Shown: positions 1 through 8,879 of the stretch, in pieces | Layout: every line of letters starts with the position of its first letter | How positions within the stretch are numbered: the stretch's first letter is position 1 | Assembly: GCA_001953115.1 (NCBI GenBank) | Contig: LSSL01005539.1 | Coordinates: 1-34,282 of the forward strand | Length of the DNA: 34,282 nucleotides | Source: Smittium mucronatum | Lineage: Eukaryota > Kickxellomycota > Harpellomycetes > Harpellales > Legeriomycetaceae | Reading direction: 5' to 3' | Translations under genes and position numbers: made by a program | Notes under the pieces: model-generated | The model's input: the letters and a program-made list of their open reading frames with translations, nothing else | Told to the model about the DNA's origin: nothing | The model's database searches: none

Positions 1-349
1 TACTGGTTTTTCCTACTATCCTAAATAAAGAGTTACTAAGTCCTAACCCTGTGTTTTACCCTGACCCCGGATCTTTTTTAAAAGATTCTTGTTGAATCTT
101 ATAATTTCTAGGGGAGTTATATCTGATATAAAGTCTGTAGATCTAGACTCTTTGTACAATTATTTCAAAATTAGAATAGGGTGTCAGAGAATATTTACAA
201 GCAATAGGTTAATATTCAAAAAGGAAAATGATATACAAAGAAGAGTATCATTAATAGAAATAGTTGAACCACTGCAAGTATACAGCGAAGAAAATCCTAA
301 CGAGAGCGAAAATTTACTAATAGCAAGCTCTGTTAAAATTATATAATTT
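1..349 (+). pseudogene. 3' part of an unrecognised protein gene, frameshifted, cut by window edge
   Basis: Two overlapping + strand frames give a coding-like stretch. One is open from base 3 to a TGA at 93-95 and is proline-rich (it includes the residues SPNPVFYPDPGS). The other is open from about base 62 to the TAA at 347-349 and gives roughly 85-95 residues of mixed, soluble composition, with several Asp/Glu and few homopolymers. No ATG opens the second frame, so the simplest reading is one gene whose C-terminal part is split by a frameshift near base 90, with its 5' end outside the window. G+C is visibly higher than in the following sequence, which supports former coding. I do not recognise the family and see no catalytic motif or membrane segment. 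A spliced exon junction could also explain the frame change. Confidence 0.4.
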
Positions 350-890
350 ACGATATTAAAATATATTGGTTTAATTCCAAAAATAATTTTCAAACACTAA
401 AATTTGAATTTTATTTATAATTAACTTTTACTAAATTTCAAATAAATATATTAGAAAATGTAAAATTTTAATTATATATTTGAAAATATATAACAATGCT
501 TAAAAATAAGTGGGCTAATAACATAAAGATTTAAATAGATTTTAGAAGGAAAAATTGGAGAATTTGGGAAATTCAAGAAATTTATGATAAAGTAAAGATT
601 AACAACATTAAAAAATCAACAATAATTATAAATAAATAAAAATTTAACTGCCGAATTTATTTTAATTATATTATAAATAATAAAAGAATAAAAGAATAAA
701 ATTCAAAATTTAAAGTATCGTCAAAGAGAATTAATGTCAAAACAAAAAACTAAATGATTCATTTCAAGTAAAAAAATGAAAAAAATATTAAACTAGAACG
801 TAACTTTTTTATCGCCTACTGTTAGAACTAATATAAATATTTAATACTAATTGTACTACGTCTATCCGGAATTAATTCCAAATCACTTAA
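350..890. other. AT-rich non-coding stretch
   Basis: All frames are closed by frequent stops and the sequence is dominated by A/T homopolymers. I see no gene, RNA or repeat here. Confidence 0.6.
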
Positions 891-998
891 ATTATCCAAT
901 GAGCACAAAGCTGCTTATCGGATAAGACCAGGGATTTGGTATAAAAGAAAAATTCAAATCCTTTCGAAAAGGATTAGGCTTTTCAGCATAGTAAATTA
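891..998 (+). promoter_or_regulatory. Promoter-like repeat copy A with TATAAAAG box
   Basis: This block matches, in inverted orientation, the block at 8752-8838. Shared landmarks in order are TTATCCAATGAG (892-903), TATCGGATAAGACCAG, the box TATAAAAG at 940-947, and a TTTTCAGCATAGT-like segment near 981-993. Copy A carries about 18 extra bases between the TATA-like box and the last segment. In copy B the same block lies upstream of two ORFs, so I infer a promoter or terminal-repeat role. Downstream of copy A there is no open frame, only AT-rich sequence, so this copy looks solo or stranded. Confidence 0.5.
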
Positions 999-1184
999 TT
1001 CAATTTACTAGTCCTTTGTTCCTAGTCTTGATATCCTTTTACATATTTTTTCATATCCATAAAAATTTTATTAAGTTATTCCTTCCTCTAGTTTAAGTCT
1101 TGAAACTAATAGAATAAAATTGTCTAAAATATATTATAAAAAAGCTGTACCTAGAAAACTTAAGATAGAATCTTTAAAGTGACT

Positions 1185-1374
1185 GAATATCTGTATTCGA
1201 TAAGATCTAAAAATATTTTATGAAATTTTTAATATAAAATATAATACAAACTTTAATATTTAAAATAAAATTTATTTACCTTACTTGTACCCGGAAATAT
1301 CTACTGAGTATATAATTTTTTTTTTTTTTTGAATATCTACATTCGATAGGATATAAAAAAAGTTTATGGAATTG
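1185..1374 (+). repeat. Pair of ~44-bp direct repeats
   Basis: The segment starting at 1185 (GAATATCTGTATTCGATAAG) recurs from 1331 (GAATATCTACATTCGATAGG), spaced 146 bp apart. Similarity continues for about 44 bases, ending near a TTTATG(A/G)AAT motif, and then stops. The second copy follows a run of T's. Confidence 0.5.
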
Positions 1375-3254
1375 ATTTTATTATAGAAAATCTGTTTGTT
1401 TATAATCCAGATTGAATAAAATTATAATTTAATTTACATAAAATTTTCTCAAATTACATTCTATTTTTTCTATAATTTTAAAAAAATTGCAACGTATATA
1501 CACTGATATTTATCCAATTAATGAAGAGTATATTACTTGTATTCATAATTAAAATTAATGCGTATAGCATTATAACGACCCAATTTATATCTCATATAAT
1601 ATATTGGATATATTTATTTAAATCTTAACAGGAAACATTAACTATTTCAACTTTACTTTATAGTTTATTTGTTTTAAATTAACACACTTTATTTAGACAA
1701 AATAATTGGTGCATATGTAATATTTGCTGTTTTAAAACGAGTTTTATAATTAAGATTTATTTTTCATGCAATTATATACTATTCCAATACAATTGGTTGA
1801 TTGATTGATTTAAATTTTTAAAATTTCTATAATACTTAATTTTTTTGGATAGCAATATATGAAAGATATTTTTCAAGATTGTTATTTTTTTGTAATACAA
1901 ACTATAAACTAGAAAAAAATGACGGTATTTTTAAATCAATATAAATGGGAAAATAGTATTATTAATAATTTTTAATTTTTTTAAAAATAGTTGGTTTATT
2001 TTTGCAATTTTATATTTCAATCCAAAAAAAAATATTTTATTTTTTCATAACACTTTATTTCAAACTTATAAAATGATGTATAAATTTATTAGTTTAATTT
2101 TTTTTCTTGACGATAATCCTCCAAAAAAAAGTATTTATTAAGAGTTAGCTAGTAAAAATATGAATTTTGGTATGTATTTCAGGTTTTTAGCTTGCTTAAC
2201 CTAGATTTTGAGTAACATACCTCATAGGTTTATGGTATCTTGTACCATGATTTATGTTTATTATAATATAATATAGTATAATAATAATTTTATTATTACC
2301 CAATATTATTAATAAATAATAAATTAAAAGAAAAAAATTATAGCATGTTATTTATAGAATTTTATTGCGATATTAATTAGAGTAATTTTTTCTAAATGGT
2401 TTTTTTCAATTAAACTACAGAACACTATAAATAAATTATGTTATAAAACGGTAAAAATGAGTATATATTACTTTTATTTTTACTAGAAAATGATTCAAGC
2501 TTGGTAACTTTTTTCTAGTTGAATATTAGAGTTTATTAAAGTAAGTTTTGCACCTTTGGATTAATGATATACAAAATATCTGAGTATCTAATTTAATTAA
2601 TGATTAGAGTGTGATATCATATATTATATTTTATCCACACATCAAAATCATACATAAAAAAAACATAATTCAATAATCACTATAGATGTCTTAAACAACA
2701 ATGAGTTAGGAAAATTAACATAATTTTGAATTTAATATTTAAATTTAAACTTATATTGACATAAATTTAAAATAAGATTTTATCAAATTTTAAATTAAAT
2801 TTGAATATATAAAAAAGTAAAAATCCTTCTATTAATATGAAAATATCCAAATTTAAGTTTTTAGTTGTAAATAAATTAAGAGAAATTTTATGGAAGAAAA
2901 AAACATGCGATTTTAAATTCTTTTTGTTAAAAAATTAAAAGATATGACCTATTTTAGAAGCTTTAATTAACTAATATATATTTTTTTATTAAGTTAATTT
3001 ATAACCGAATTTTCATTGATAAAGCATAGTTTAGTTTTTCGGGCTAATTAAACGTTTTTAAACATTAGTAGAAAATATTGCATAATAATTATTTTGAAAA
3101 AATACGTAATTATAATATTTTTTTTCCAGATATCAATTCTTCATTTTTTTGTGAAGTGTTAAAACTAAGCTCATTATCGAAAAATCCTGTTAATAATTTT
3201 GAAATATTACATTTCAAAAAACTTAAAATATTTTTCAGAACAACAATAAAACAA

Positions 3255-3264
3255 CCCCCCCCCC
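3255..3264 (+). repeat. Poly-C run (10 C)
   Basis: Ten consecutive C's sit in surrounding sequence that is overwhelmingly A/T. A second run of nine C's lies at 3573-3581. Confidence 0.9.
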
Positions 3265-3572
3265 TAATCCCATAAAAAATTAGACTTGATTGAGATTATA
3301 TAATTAAAAAAAAAAAATTCATAGTGTTTTCAAATATTTTGATAAAACTTTATCAAATAAACTTTATTAAAATATAAAAATTTCTTTTTGCTATTATTTC
3401 ATACAAAAAAAATTAGTTAGATTTTAGTTGGGTTATCTTTAATAGGTTGATTTTATGAAAACTATTATCTACACATAAAAGAATATTTAAAATTTTATTT
3501 TAATAATAATTTTTTAAAAAAATAAATAGTAAGTTATAATATCATTGTGAAAATATATGTGTAAATTGATTA

Positions 3573-3581
3573 CCCCCCCCC
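3573..3581 (+). repeat. Poly-C run (9 C)
   Basis: Nine consecutive C's, about 310 bp from the first poly-C run and in the same orientation. Confidence 0.9.
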
Positions 3582-6104
3582 TATTTACAAATTACAGCTT
3601 AATTCCCCTAAAAAAATAAATCTTGGAATTTTTTTAACTTAACTAATTTATAATTTTGGAATTACCATTTTTAAAATTAAGAAAAATAAATGTGGATCAA
3701 ATTAAAATAATTATTTTGGATTGTAAAATTCATTTCATGAAAATAAAATAAATTTGTTATAAAAATTTGACTAATAAATTATGAGTTATTGATATTAAAA
3801 GGTGTTTAAAATCATTTTTTTACCAATTTATCAACGAGCTTGAACTTTTTTAATGAGATAAATTAAAGTGATTTCTATATTATCATTTACAATATCAGAT
3901 AATAATGTTAGTTTAATTGACCTAAACATTCATTATAGTTTATATAGGTAATATTGCATTAAAAACCATAAAATTATAATAATCAGAATATATTCTTATC
4001 GTTAATTAATTTAACTGATATAAAATAAATGTTAATTGGTCATTTGCAAAATAAAAATATCCGTTAATCGAAATTTGGTTTTGCTTTTTAACCGCGCTTT
4101 TAAAATCCGATTTAAAACTTGTTTTTTTTAAACAAATTTAGGATATCATCTAATATCAAAGTTCAAAATTTTTTAATATTTTTAACTTAAATTGTCTTAA
4201 AAAGTTCAATTAAATAATTTTTATGACCAAAATCTTAAATTTCATATTTTTCAATTGTTTGTTGTTATTTTTTGTATATATTTACTGATATAAGTAATGA
4301 GTAATAAGGTTTGAATTTTATATTTATTTTTGAAGCATTTTGCATAGTAAAGTTTTGCATATATAATTTGTGCAAATAATTATGTTCATTCATCTAAATA
4401 TATACTTTTGTTATATCAACCAATATCTTGGGTTAACACAAATTTCAAAAATAAAAAAATGATACCCCAATTTTTAAAAATTCAACTTAGAAAATAATAA
4501 AAGCGCGAAAAGCAATATTGATCATCGGTGTATATTTTACCTAAATAATACCAATTATTTAAAATAGTTATTTTTTTATTAAAGGAGAAAGTTGGTGTAT
4601 ATTACAAATATGGCTAAATATTTTTTGATATATCTTAAAATTTTAAAAAAAAGATCGAGTTTATGGTTTTAAGATTCTGAGTTTTTTAAATCTTTTATTT
4701 TCTAAATATGTTTTCCTTTGAAGATATTTATAGTAAAATTTATTTTTCTATTGAAATTAAAGTCCAACACCCAATGTTAATAATATTTTAAAAATCAAAA
4801 CAGATTATTTAAAATGCTTAAATAATTAATTAAAAGAATTATTATTAATACAAAATATTAGTTACTTACCCATCTATATTTATCCGAATTCTAGTTAAAA
4901 TAAATTTGATAAAATACTTTTAAATGAAAATTATATTAGTTATTGGATAATTTATTTTAAAAGTTAACTAAATTTTAATATTTAACACATTATTCCGAAT
5001 AAAAAAAGATAATTAATAAAAGGTACAAATCATTTATATTTTTATTTTTAGCCAATAAATTAAATATTTTTTTAAATATGTTTTTGATCATTACAAATAA
5101 GTATCTTATATTATCTTTATATACTTATTAAAATTTATCCCAATTATTCTTAAATTATAAAGCTTATTCTATTGGAAAATAAAATAAATTGGAAACCTAT
5201 CAATTAAAAATTTATACAACATAAATTCAATGAAAATTCAGAAATTTTACCAATAGCTTTTATTTTAATATAAGTTTAGAATCATCCGAAAGTATTATAA
5301 TTATATTAAAAAATAATTTCTTAATTAGGAAAAGAACAAAAATTAAAGAAATAAGCTCGCTCTAAAATGGAATCTTAAATAAAATTTCTAAATTAAATTT
5401 ATTATGGTTTTTTTAAAGTAATAGCGTTTATTTCTTTAATAAGAGCCATATTTTACTTCTTAAATTTTTATCGTTTTAAATCTATTAGTTTAAAAATAAT
5501 ATTTACTTATATATAATCATTTCATGAAATTAATACAAATTAACAAGATAAGCATTCTTTTTACTGAAACATATAATATTTTTTTGGGTATCTTTATTAA
5601 ATTATATATATATAAAATCTTAAAATACCATTTTTTTCCTAAAAAACTCACCTGAATTTTGAATTTAAAACAAATCCAAGCTTTATATACTGATAATATT
5701 TCATAAAAACATTAATAATAAACTAAATGATATAAATAAATATGGCATTAACATTTGCGTTCTAGAAGACAGAAAAAATATTCCTTAAAAAAATCAAAAT
5801 GTAAATTTCAGGATTGATAAACCGTTATAGAAGAAATGCATTTCTACAGAAATAATATCTTTATTAATTAAATTTTTTTATTAAAATTAGTACTTTTTAT
5901 AGATAAAAAAATTATGTATGCCAAACAATATTTTATTAGAACGAAAAAATCATATAATTAATTGTAAATATAAAAATATATTTTGAATTTCATATGTGTT
6001 TAATATACATTATATTTTTATAAGTAAATAATATCAAATAAAATTGCCTCTAATTATGTAATTATAGATTTCACCTATTATTGGGACGTCTTAATCAAAT
6101 ATTA

Positions 6105-6618
6105 GATAATTTTGAGTGCTTCATGATTCGTCTGAAGAATCATCCAATAATTTATTGTTAACATTTACCGCGTCAAATTGATCTTTTTCAAGATCTAATT
6201 CAGATTTTCGGTCATTAGAATACAAAAATTTTTCTAAAAATTTTCATTATTTATATTCTGCACTATTTTATTAAAAAATTCTGATCCCGGTTCACTTACC
6301 TAAATGCTTTCAGGAGATTCAAAATAAGGCATCTCAAAAAATTTCGTTGTGAAAACCCAGTTTAATTTTTGGTTTTTTTTTATAAATTTTATTTTAACTT
6401 CTCTTATAATTCACCCTAAAAATAACATTAACAGTTAATATATTCGATTTCTCCACATTTATTATTCGCCTTTTTTGTTTGATGATCCATCCATGTGTGA
6501 TTCTATCACCTATAATTACCCTTGTCATATAAATTGAGGCTAAAGCTACATTTAAACTTTCTATATTAATAAGGCTATATTTTAAAAATAAAAATATAAA
6601 ATATTTCCAATTATTCAA
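6105..6618 (-). pseudogene. Possible decayed coding relic with acidic C-terminus, family unknown
   Basis: Reading the - strand from 6618, one frame runs 74 codons to a stop at 6394 and contains a basic, non-AT-biased patch (GDRITHGWIIKQKRR). Beyond that stop, coding-like pieces continue in shifting frames: MPYFESPES, then SEPGSEFFNKIVQNIN, then a hydrophilic segment ending in LLDDSSDES just before a TGA. The residue composition, rich in Ser, Asp, Glu and Pro, is unlike random translations of the neighbouring sequence, where Asn, Ile, Lys and Phe dominate. The acidic tail resembles an ordinary protein C-terminus. I could not place it in a transposase or host family. It may be chance plus a short old gene fragment. 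Confidence 0.3.
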
Positions 6619-7370
6619 AAAATACTATTATTTATACTAATGAGTATTTAAAACGCTTTTTTTGATAAGTATTTTTTAAAAAAACAAACAAAATAAAAGA
6701 ATTAATAATATAAGATCCCATATAGTCCTTTTTTATAAATAAAAACTAAAAATTATGAATTATGCAAAATATATCATATTGTAAATAAATTTAATATCTA
6801 TTTCATAAAAAAATTATTTCCGATTAATGGATGTTTTAAATTAGAAACAATAAAAACTTTATATAAAGATAGGCAATTGAATATATTGAATAAAAACATT
6901 TAAAAATAAATTATTACAAGTTATAAGCAAATTTTTTTACTTATAAGTTGAATAAAAATTATTAATTAACCTGAAATCTTCCAAGATATTCAATAAAATT
7001 AAAAATTCTATTAAAATATTAGAATATATTGATTGAATTTTATTTCACCAAATTTTGTATAGAATTATTTAATTTATACTGTTGATATAACAAATACTTT
7101 TATTATGTTTACATAAAAAATGTATAACTCGTTATTTTTCTCAATTTTCCTTTATTTCCGAAAATTATTTAGTTCTAGTTCTAAAACCACCAATTGAAAT
7201 GAAATATATTTTATTTTGAAATATCTTCACGTTGAATAACTTACAATTTTCGGAAGCGGATTCTATATACAAGATAGGCTGGTAAAAATCTTAGCTTTGA
7301 AATTGTAGCTGTGCAGTCAATTATGAGGCAACGCTAAGCGCAATATTACTATCACACTTATTGTCCTTAC
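6619..7370. other. AT-rich spacer grading into the less AT-rich island
   Basis: No open frame of note. From about 7240 the G+C content rises. The stretch 7305-7370 contains a CAACGCTAAGCGC segment that may be a further, very diverged unit of the tandem array that follows. Confidence 0.5.
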
Positions 7371-7670
7371 CCAGCAGGTGTCATGATTGGGTAATTTTGC
7401 CTCGACTTTCACTGTGAATTTTACGACCCAATAATATAACGTGATGCAGAAAAACATGATAACGCTATCTCTGTATCTTTATTTCAACCAATAGCACAGC
7501 CATGATTTGTACAAACATACACAACGCTTTTTCTGCAGATTTATACCGCCCAGTAATATAGCTAGTGATACAAAAAACATGATAACGCCACTCTTGCACA
7601 TCTATTTTGACCAGTAACATAGCTACTGATTGGTACAAATATTCCCAACGCTTTTGCTGCGTATTTTTCC
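7371..7670 (+). repeat. Five diverged ~61-bp tandem repeats
   Basis: Units begin with CCA(G/A)(T/C)A at about 7371, 7428, 7488, 7550 and 7611, giving spacings of 57, 60, 62 and 61 bp. The last four share a TGAT-type segment, a run ending in ACAT or an equivalent, then AACGC(T/C), then a pyrimidine-rich stretch with TGCA/TGTA and a T-rich end; the first unit is the most diverged. Alternate units are more alike than adjacent ones (7428 with 7550, 7488 with 7611), implying a 122-bp higher-order unit. The array lies 3' of the two - strand ORFs at 7827-8601, beyond the hairpin at 7729-7762. Confidence 0.75.
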
Positions 7671-7728
7671 TTACTATTACTTACTCTACACTATAGCATT
7701 TATTCTACCCTAAACTATTCCTCCGTTT

Positions 7729-7762
7729 TTTATGTGTTTTGCGTCAGTGCAAAACACATAAA
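7729..7762 (-). terminator. Perfect 14-bp hairpin downstream of the - strand ORFs
   Basis: The arms TTTATGTGTTTTGC (7729-7742) and GCAAAACACATAAA (7749-7762) are perfect inverted complements around a six-base loop GTCAGT. The hairpin is 65 bp past the stop codon of the ORF at 7827-8132 in its transcriptional direction and just before the tandem repeats. A role in 3' end formation, RNA stability or as an element terminus is inferred from position only. The structure itself is certain. Confidence 0.6.
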
Positions 7763-7826
7763 TAGTCCCAGTTTTTCTAGTTTTTGATTTTTTTATCTAA
7801 CAACAATTGTCTTTTGTTCCCTAGTA

Positions 7827-8132
7827 TTAGTCTTGGTTAAATAAATTATACGCTCTCTTGTCAGCCAAAGTAACACTTGGCTTAAATATATCTTTGTTTT
7901 TAGTTAATACCTTTTGTCTTGCTTCTTCTCCCCTTTTTTTTGACAGCAGGAAACTTAGGGAATATATTGCTCCCTTACTCAGCCTATCTAAACTTTGCCC
8001 TTTGCTCCCTGAACTGACTTCATTAAGTGTTTGTACAGCCTCCAAGGTAGGAATAATATGCGAGAACCTTAACGGAGGTTTGGGATCGGAACTTAACGAA
8101 AGTCCCAGCAAAGAAGCTACAAGATCTTCCAT
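7827..8132 (-). CDS. Small soluble protein of unknown function (101 aa)
   Basis: The ORF runs from ATG at 8132-8130 to TAA at 7829-7827. The frame is open six codons further upstream, but only with non-ATG codons, so the ATG is preferred. The product starts MEDLVASLLGLSL and has a proline-containing turn (SDPKPPLRFSHIIP), then helix-prone sequence with a basic patch (KKRGEEARQK), and ends near AYNLFNQD. There is no signal peptide or membrane segment. Its balanced composition (Leu, Ser, Gly, Glu, Lys) contrasts sharply with the Asn/Ile/Phe/Lys noise translated from the rest of the window, which argues for real or recently lost coding. It lies 61 bp downstream of the membrane-protein frame at 8194-8601 on the same strand and is followed by a perfect hairpin. 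I do not recognise the family. It could be an accessory protein of an unknown element or a surviving exon of a longer gene. Confidence 0.5.
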   Translation of the reverse strand: MEDLVASLLGLSLSSDPKPPLRFSHIIPTLEAVQTLNEVSSGSKGQSLDRLSKGAIYSLSFLLSKKRGEEARQKVLTKNKDIFKPSVTLADKRAYNLFNQD

Positions 8133-8193
8133 AACTGGTTCTTTCCCCAAGTTGACTGATATTTATAAGTTTTAGCCTAGCACAGGTACTTCA

Positions 8194-8601
8194 TTAGAGA
8201 AGAATACCTAAGATCACCATCTCTATTTTCCACCAATCTCTCCAAGCGTCAACCTCAGGAGAAAATTTGTAAGAATAAGAACCGGACACGACCAACTCAT
8301 AGCTACACATAAACATGCCCATACCATTAAATAAGCTAATGACTTTACTAAGCAATAAAAACAAAATAGTGAAATTAATGAACCGGGCTAACTGGTAATT
8401 ATCCCAACCCACGAAAGTACTTAGAAAATATCTGCGACCAAATCAACCAAACAAAGGTAAAGCCAAAACGAATATTATAAAAATAGTTATATTTAAAATT
8501 AAAATAAAATCTAAATAAGCTATATTACTAAACCATAAAGTAAATAAAACAATTATCAAACTTTCCAAGACTTTCAGGCCATAAATGGAGCATAGCTTCA
8601 C
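8194..8601 (-). pseudogene. Multi-pass membrane protein frame interrupted by one in-frame TGA
   Basis: One - strand frame runs from a GTG at 8601, right after an in-frame TAG, to the stop at 8196-8194: 135 codons with a single TGA at 8445-8443 (codon 53). Hydrophobic segments lie at roughly residues 15-53 (probably two passes, with Asp31 between them) and 73-90. The C-terminal third is polar and aromatic and contains SPEVDAWRDWW. TGG is used for the other tryptophans and the TGA sits in the context LFG-stop-FGRR, so a TGG-to-TGA change is a natural reading. No in-frame ATG opens the frame. A different frame starts with ATG at 8593 and gives 21 codons (MLHLWPESLGKF...) before a stop, so the true N-terminus may be there with a frameshift or splice. 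The alternatives are decay, recoding, or a genetic code in which TGA is Trp. I do not recognise the family. Confidence 0.45.
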
Positions 8602-8657
8602 CTAGGATGAAAATTCTTAGTCTACCACATAAGTACTAAGATTGTGTATTGATTTAA

Positions 8658-8738
8658 GGGACTAAAAGATTTTATTAAGGGCAACTAATGGCTTGGGGGA
8701 CTAAGAAGTAAATATAAAGAGATAAGGAATTGGGGACT
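8658..8738 (-). repeat. Three AGTCCC leader motifs
   Basis: Read on the - strand, (T/A)AGTCCC occurs three times, at about 8738-8733, 8702-8696 and 8663-8658, about 35-40 bp apart between the TATA-like box at 8790-8783 and the first ORF. The neighbouring bases also partly agree, so this may be a degenerate short tandem repeat in a 5' leader. Copy A near 1009-1030 has a related CTAGTCC...CTAGTC pair. Confidence 0.45.
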
Positions 8739-8751
8739 TATGGATCTCTGA

Positions 8752-8838
8752 ATTTCACTATGTTGAAAAGATTTGGCTTTCCCTTTTATATCGAATTTCT
8801 GGTCTTATCCGATAGACAATTTTTTTCTCATTGGATAA
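8752..8838 (-). promoter_or_regulatory. Promoter-like repeat copy B with TATAAAAG box
   Basis: On the - strand the block reads TTATCCAATGAG (8838-8827), then TATCGGATAAGACCAG, then TATAAAAG at 8790-8783, then CTTTTCAACATAGTG near 8772-8758. It is the inverted relative of the block at 891-998. It lies about 190 bp upstream of the membrane-protein frame and reads towards it. A TATA-like box plus conservation in a second copy is the basis for calling it a promoter or element terminus. No transcript evidence is available. Confidence 0.5.
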
Positions 8839-8879
8839 GATAAGAAATTCGATACTTCAATCTTATAGGCTCATTAAAC

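Larger units (their letters stand above)
999..6104. other. Long AT-rich gene-free region
   Basis: No frame of convincing composition was found over 5.1 kb; the only ORF above 60 codons (3078-3275, +) is Asn/Ile/Phe/Lys-rich and runs through a poly-C tract, as expected by chance in such DNA. Visible local structure is limited to a ~44-bp direct repeat (1185 and 1331), a short TTGA tandem run near 1794-1808 and two poly-C runs, listed separately. Confidence 0.6.

Noticed and set aside
3078..3275. 65-codon + strand ORF as a gene
   Set aside because: Composition is the Asn/Ile/Phe/Lys mix expected by chance and its PPP end is simply the poly-C run.
7858..8175. 105-codon + strand ORF as a gene
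   Set aside because: It lies opposite the 101-aa - strand ORF. The - strand reading has an ATG start, an upstream TATA-like block in the right orientation and a more protein-like composition, though the choice is not certain.
891..8838. LTR retrotransposon bounded by the A and B repeats
   Set aside because: The copies are inverted, not direct, no reverse transcriptase or integrase motif lies between them, and no TG...CA ends are visible.
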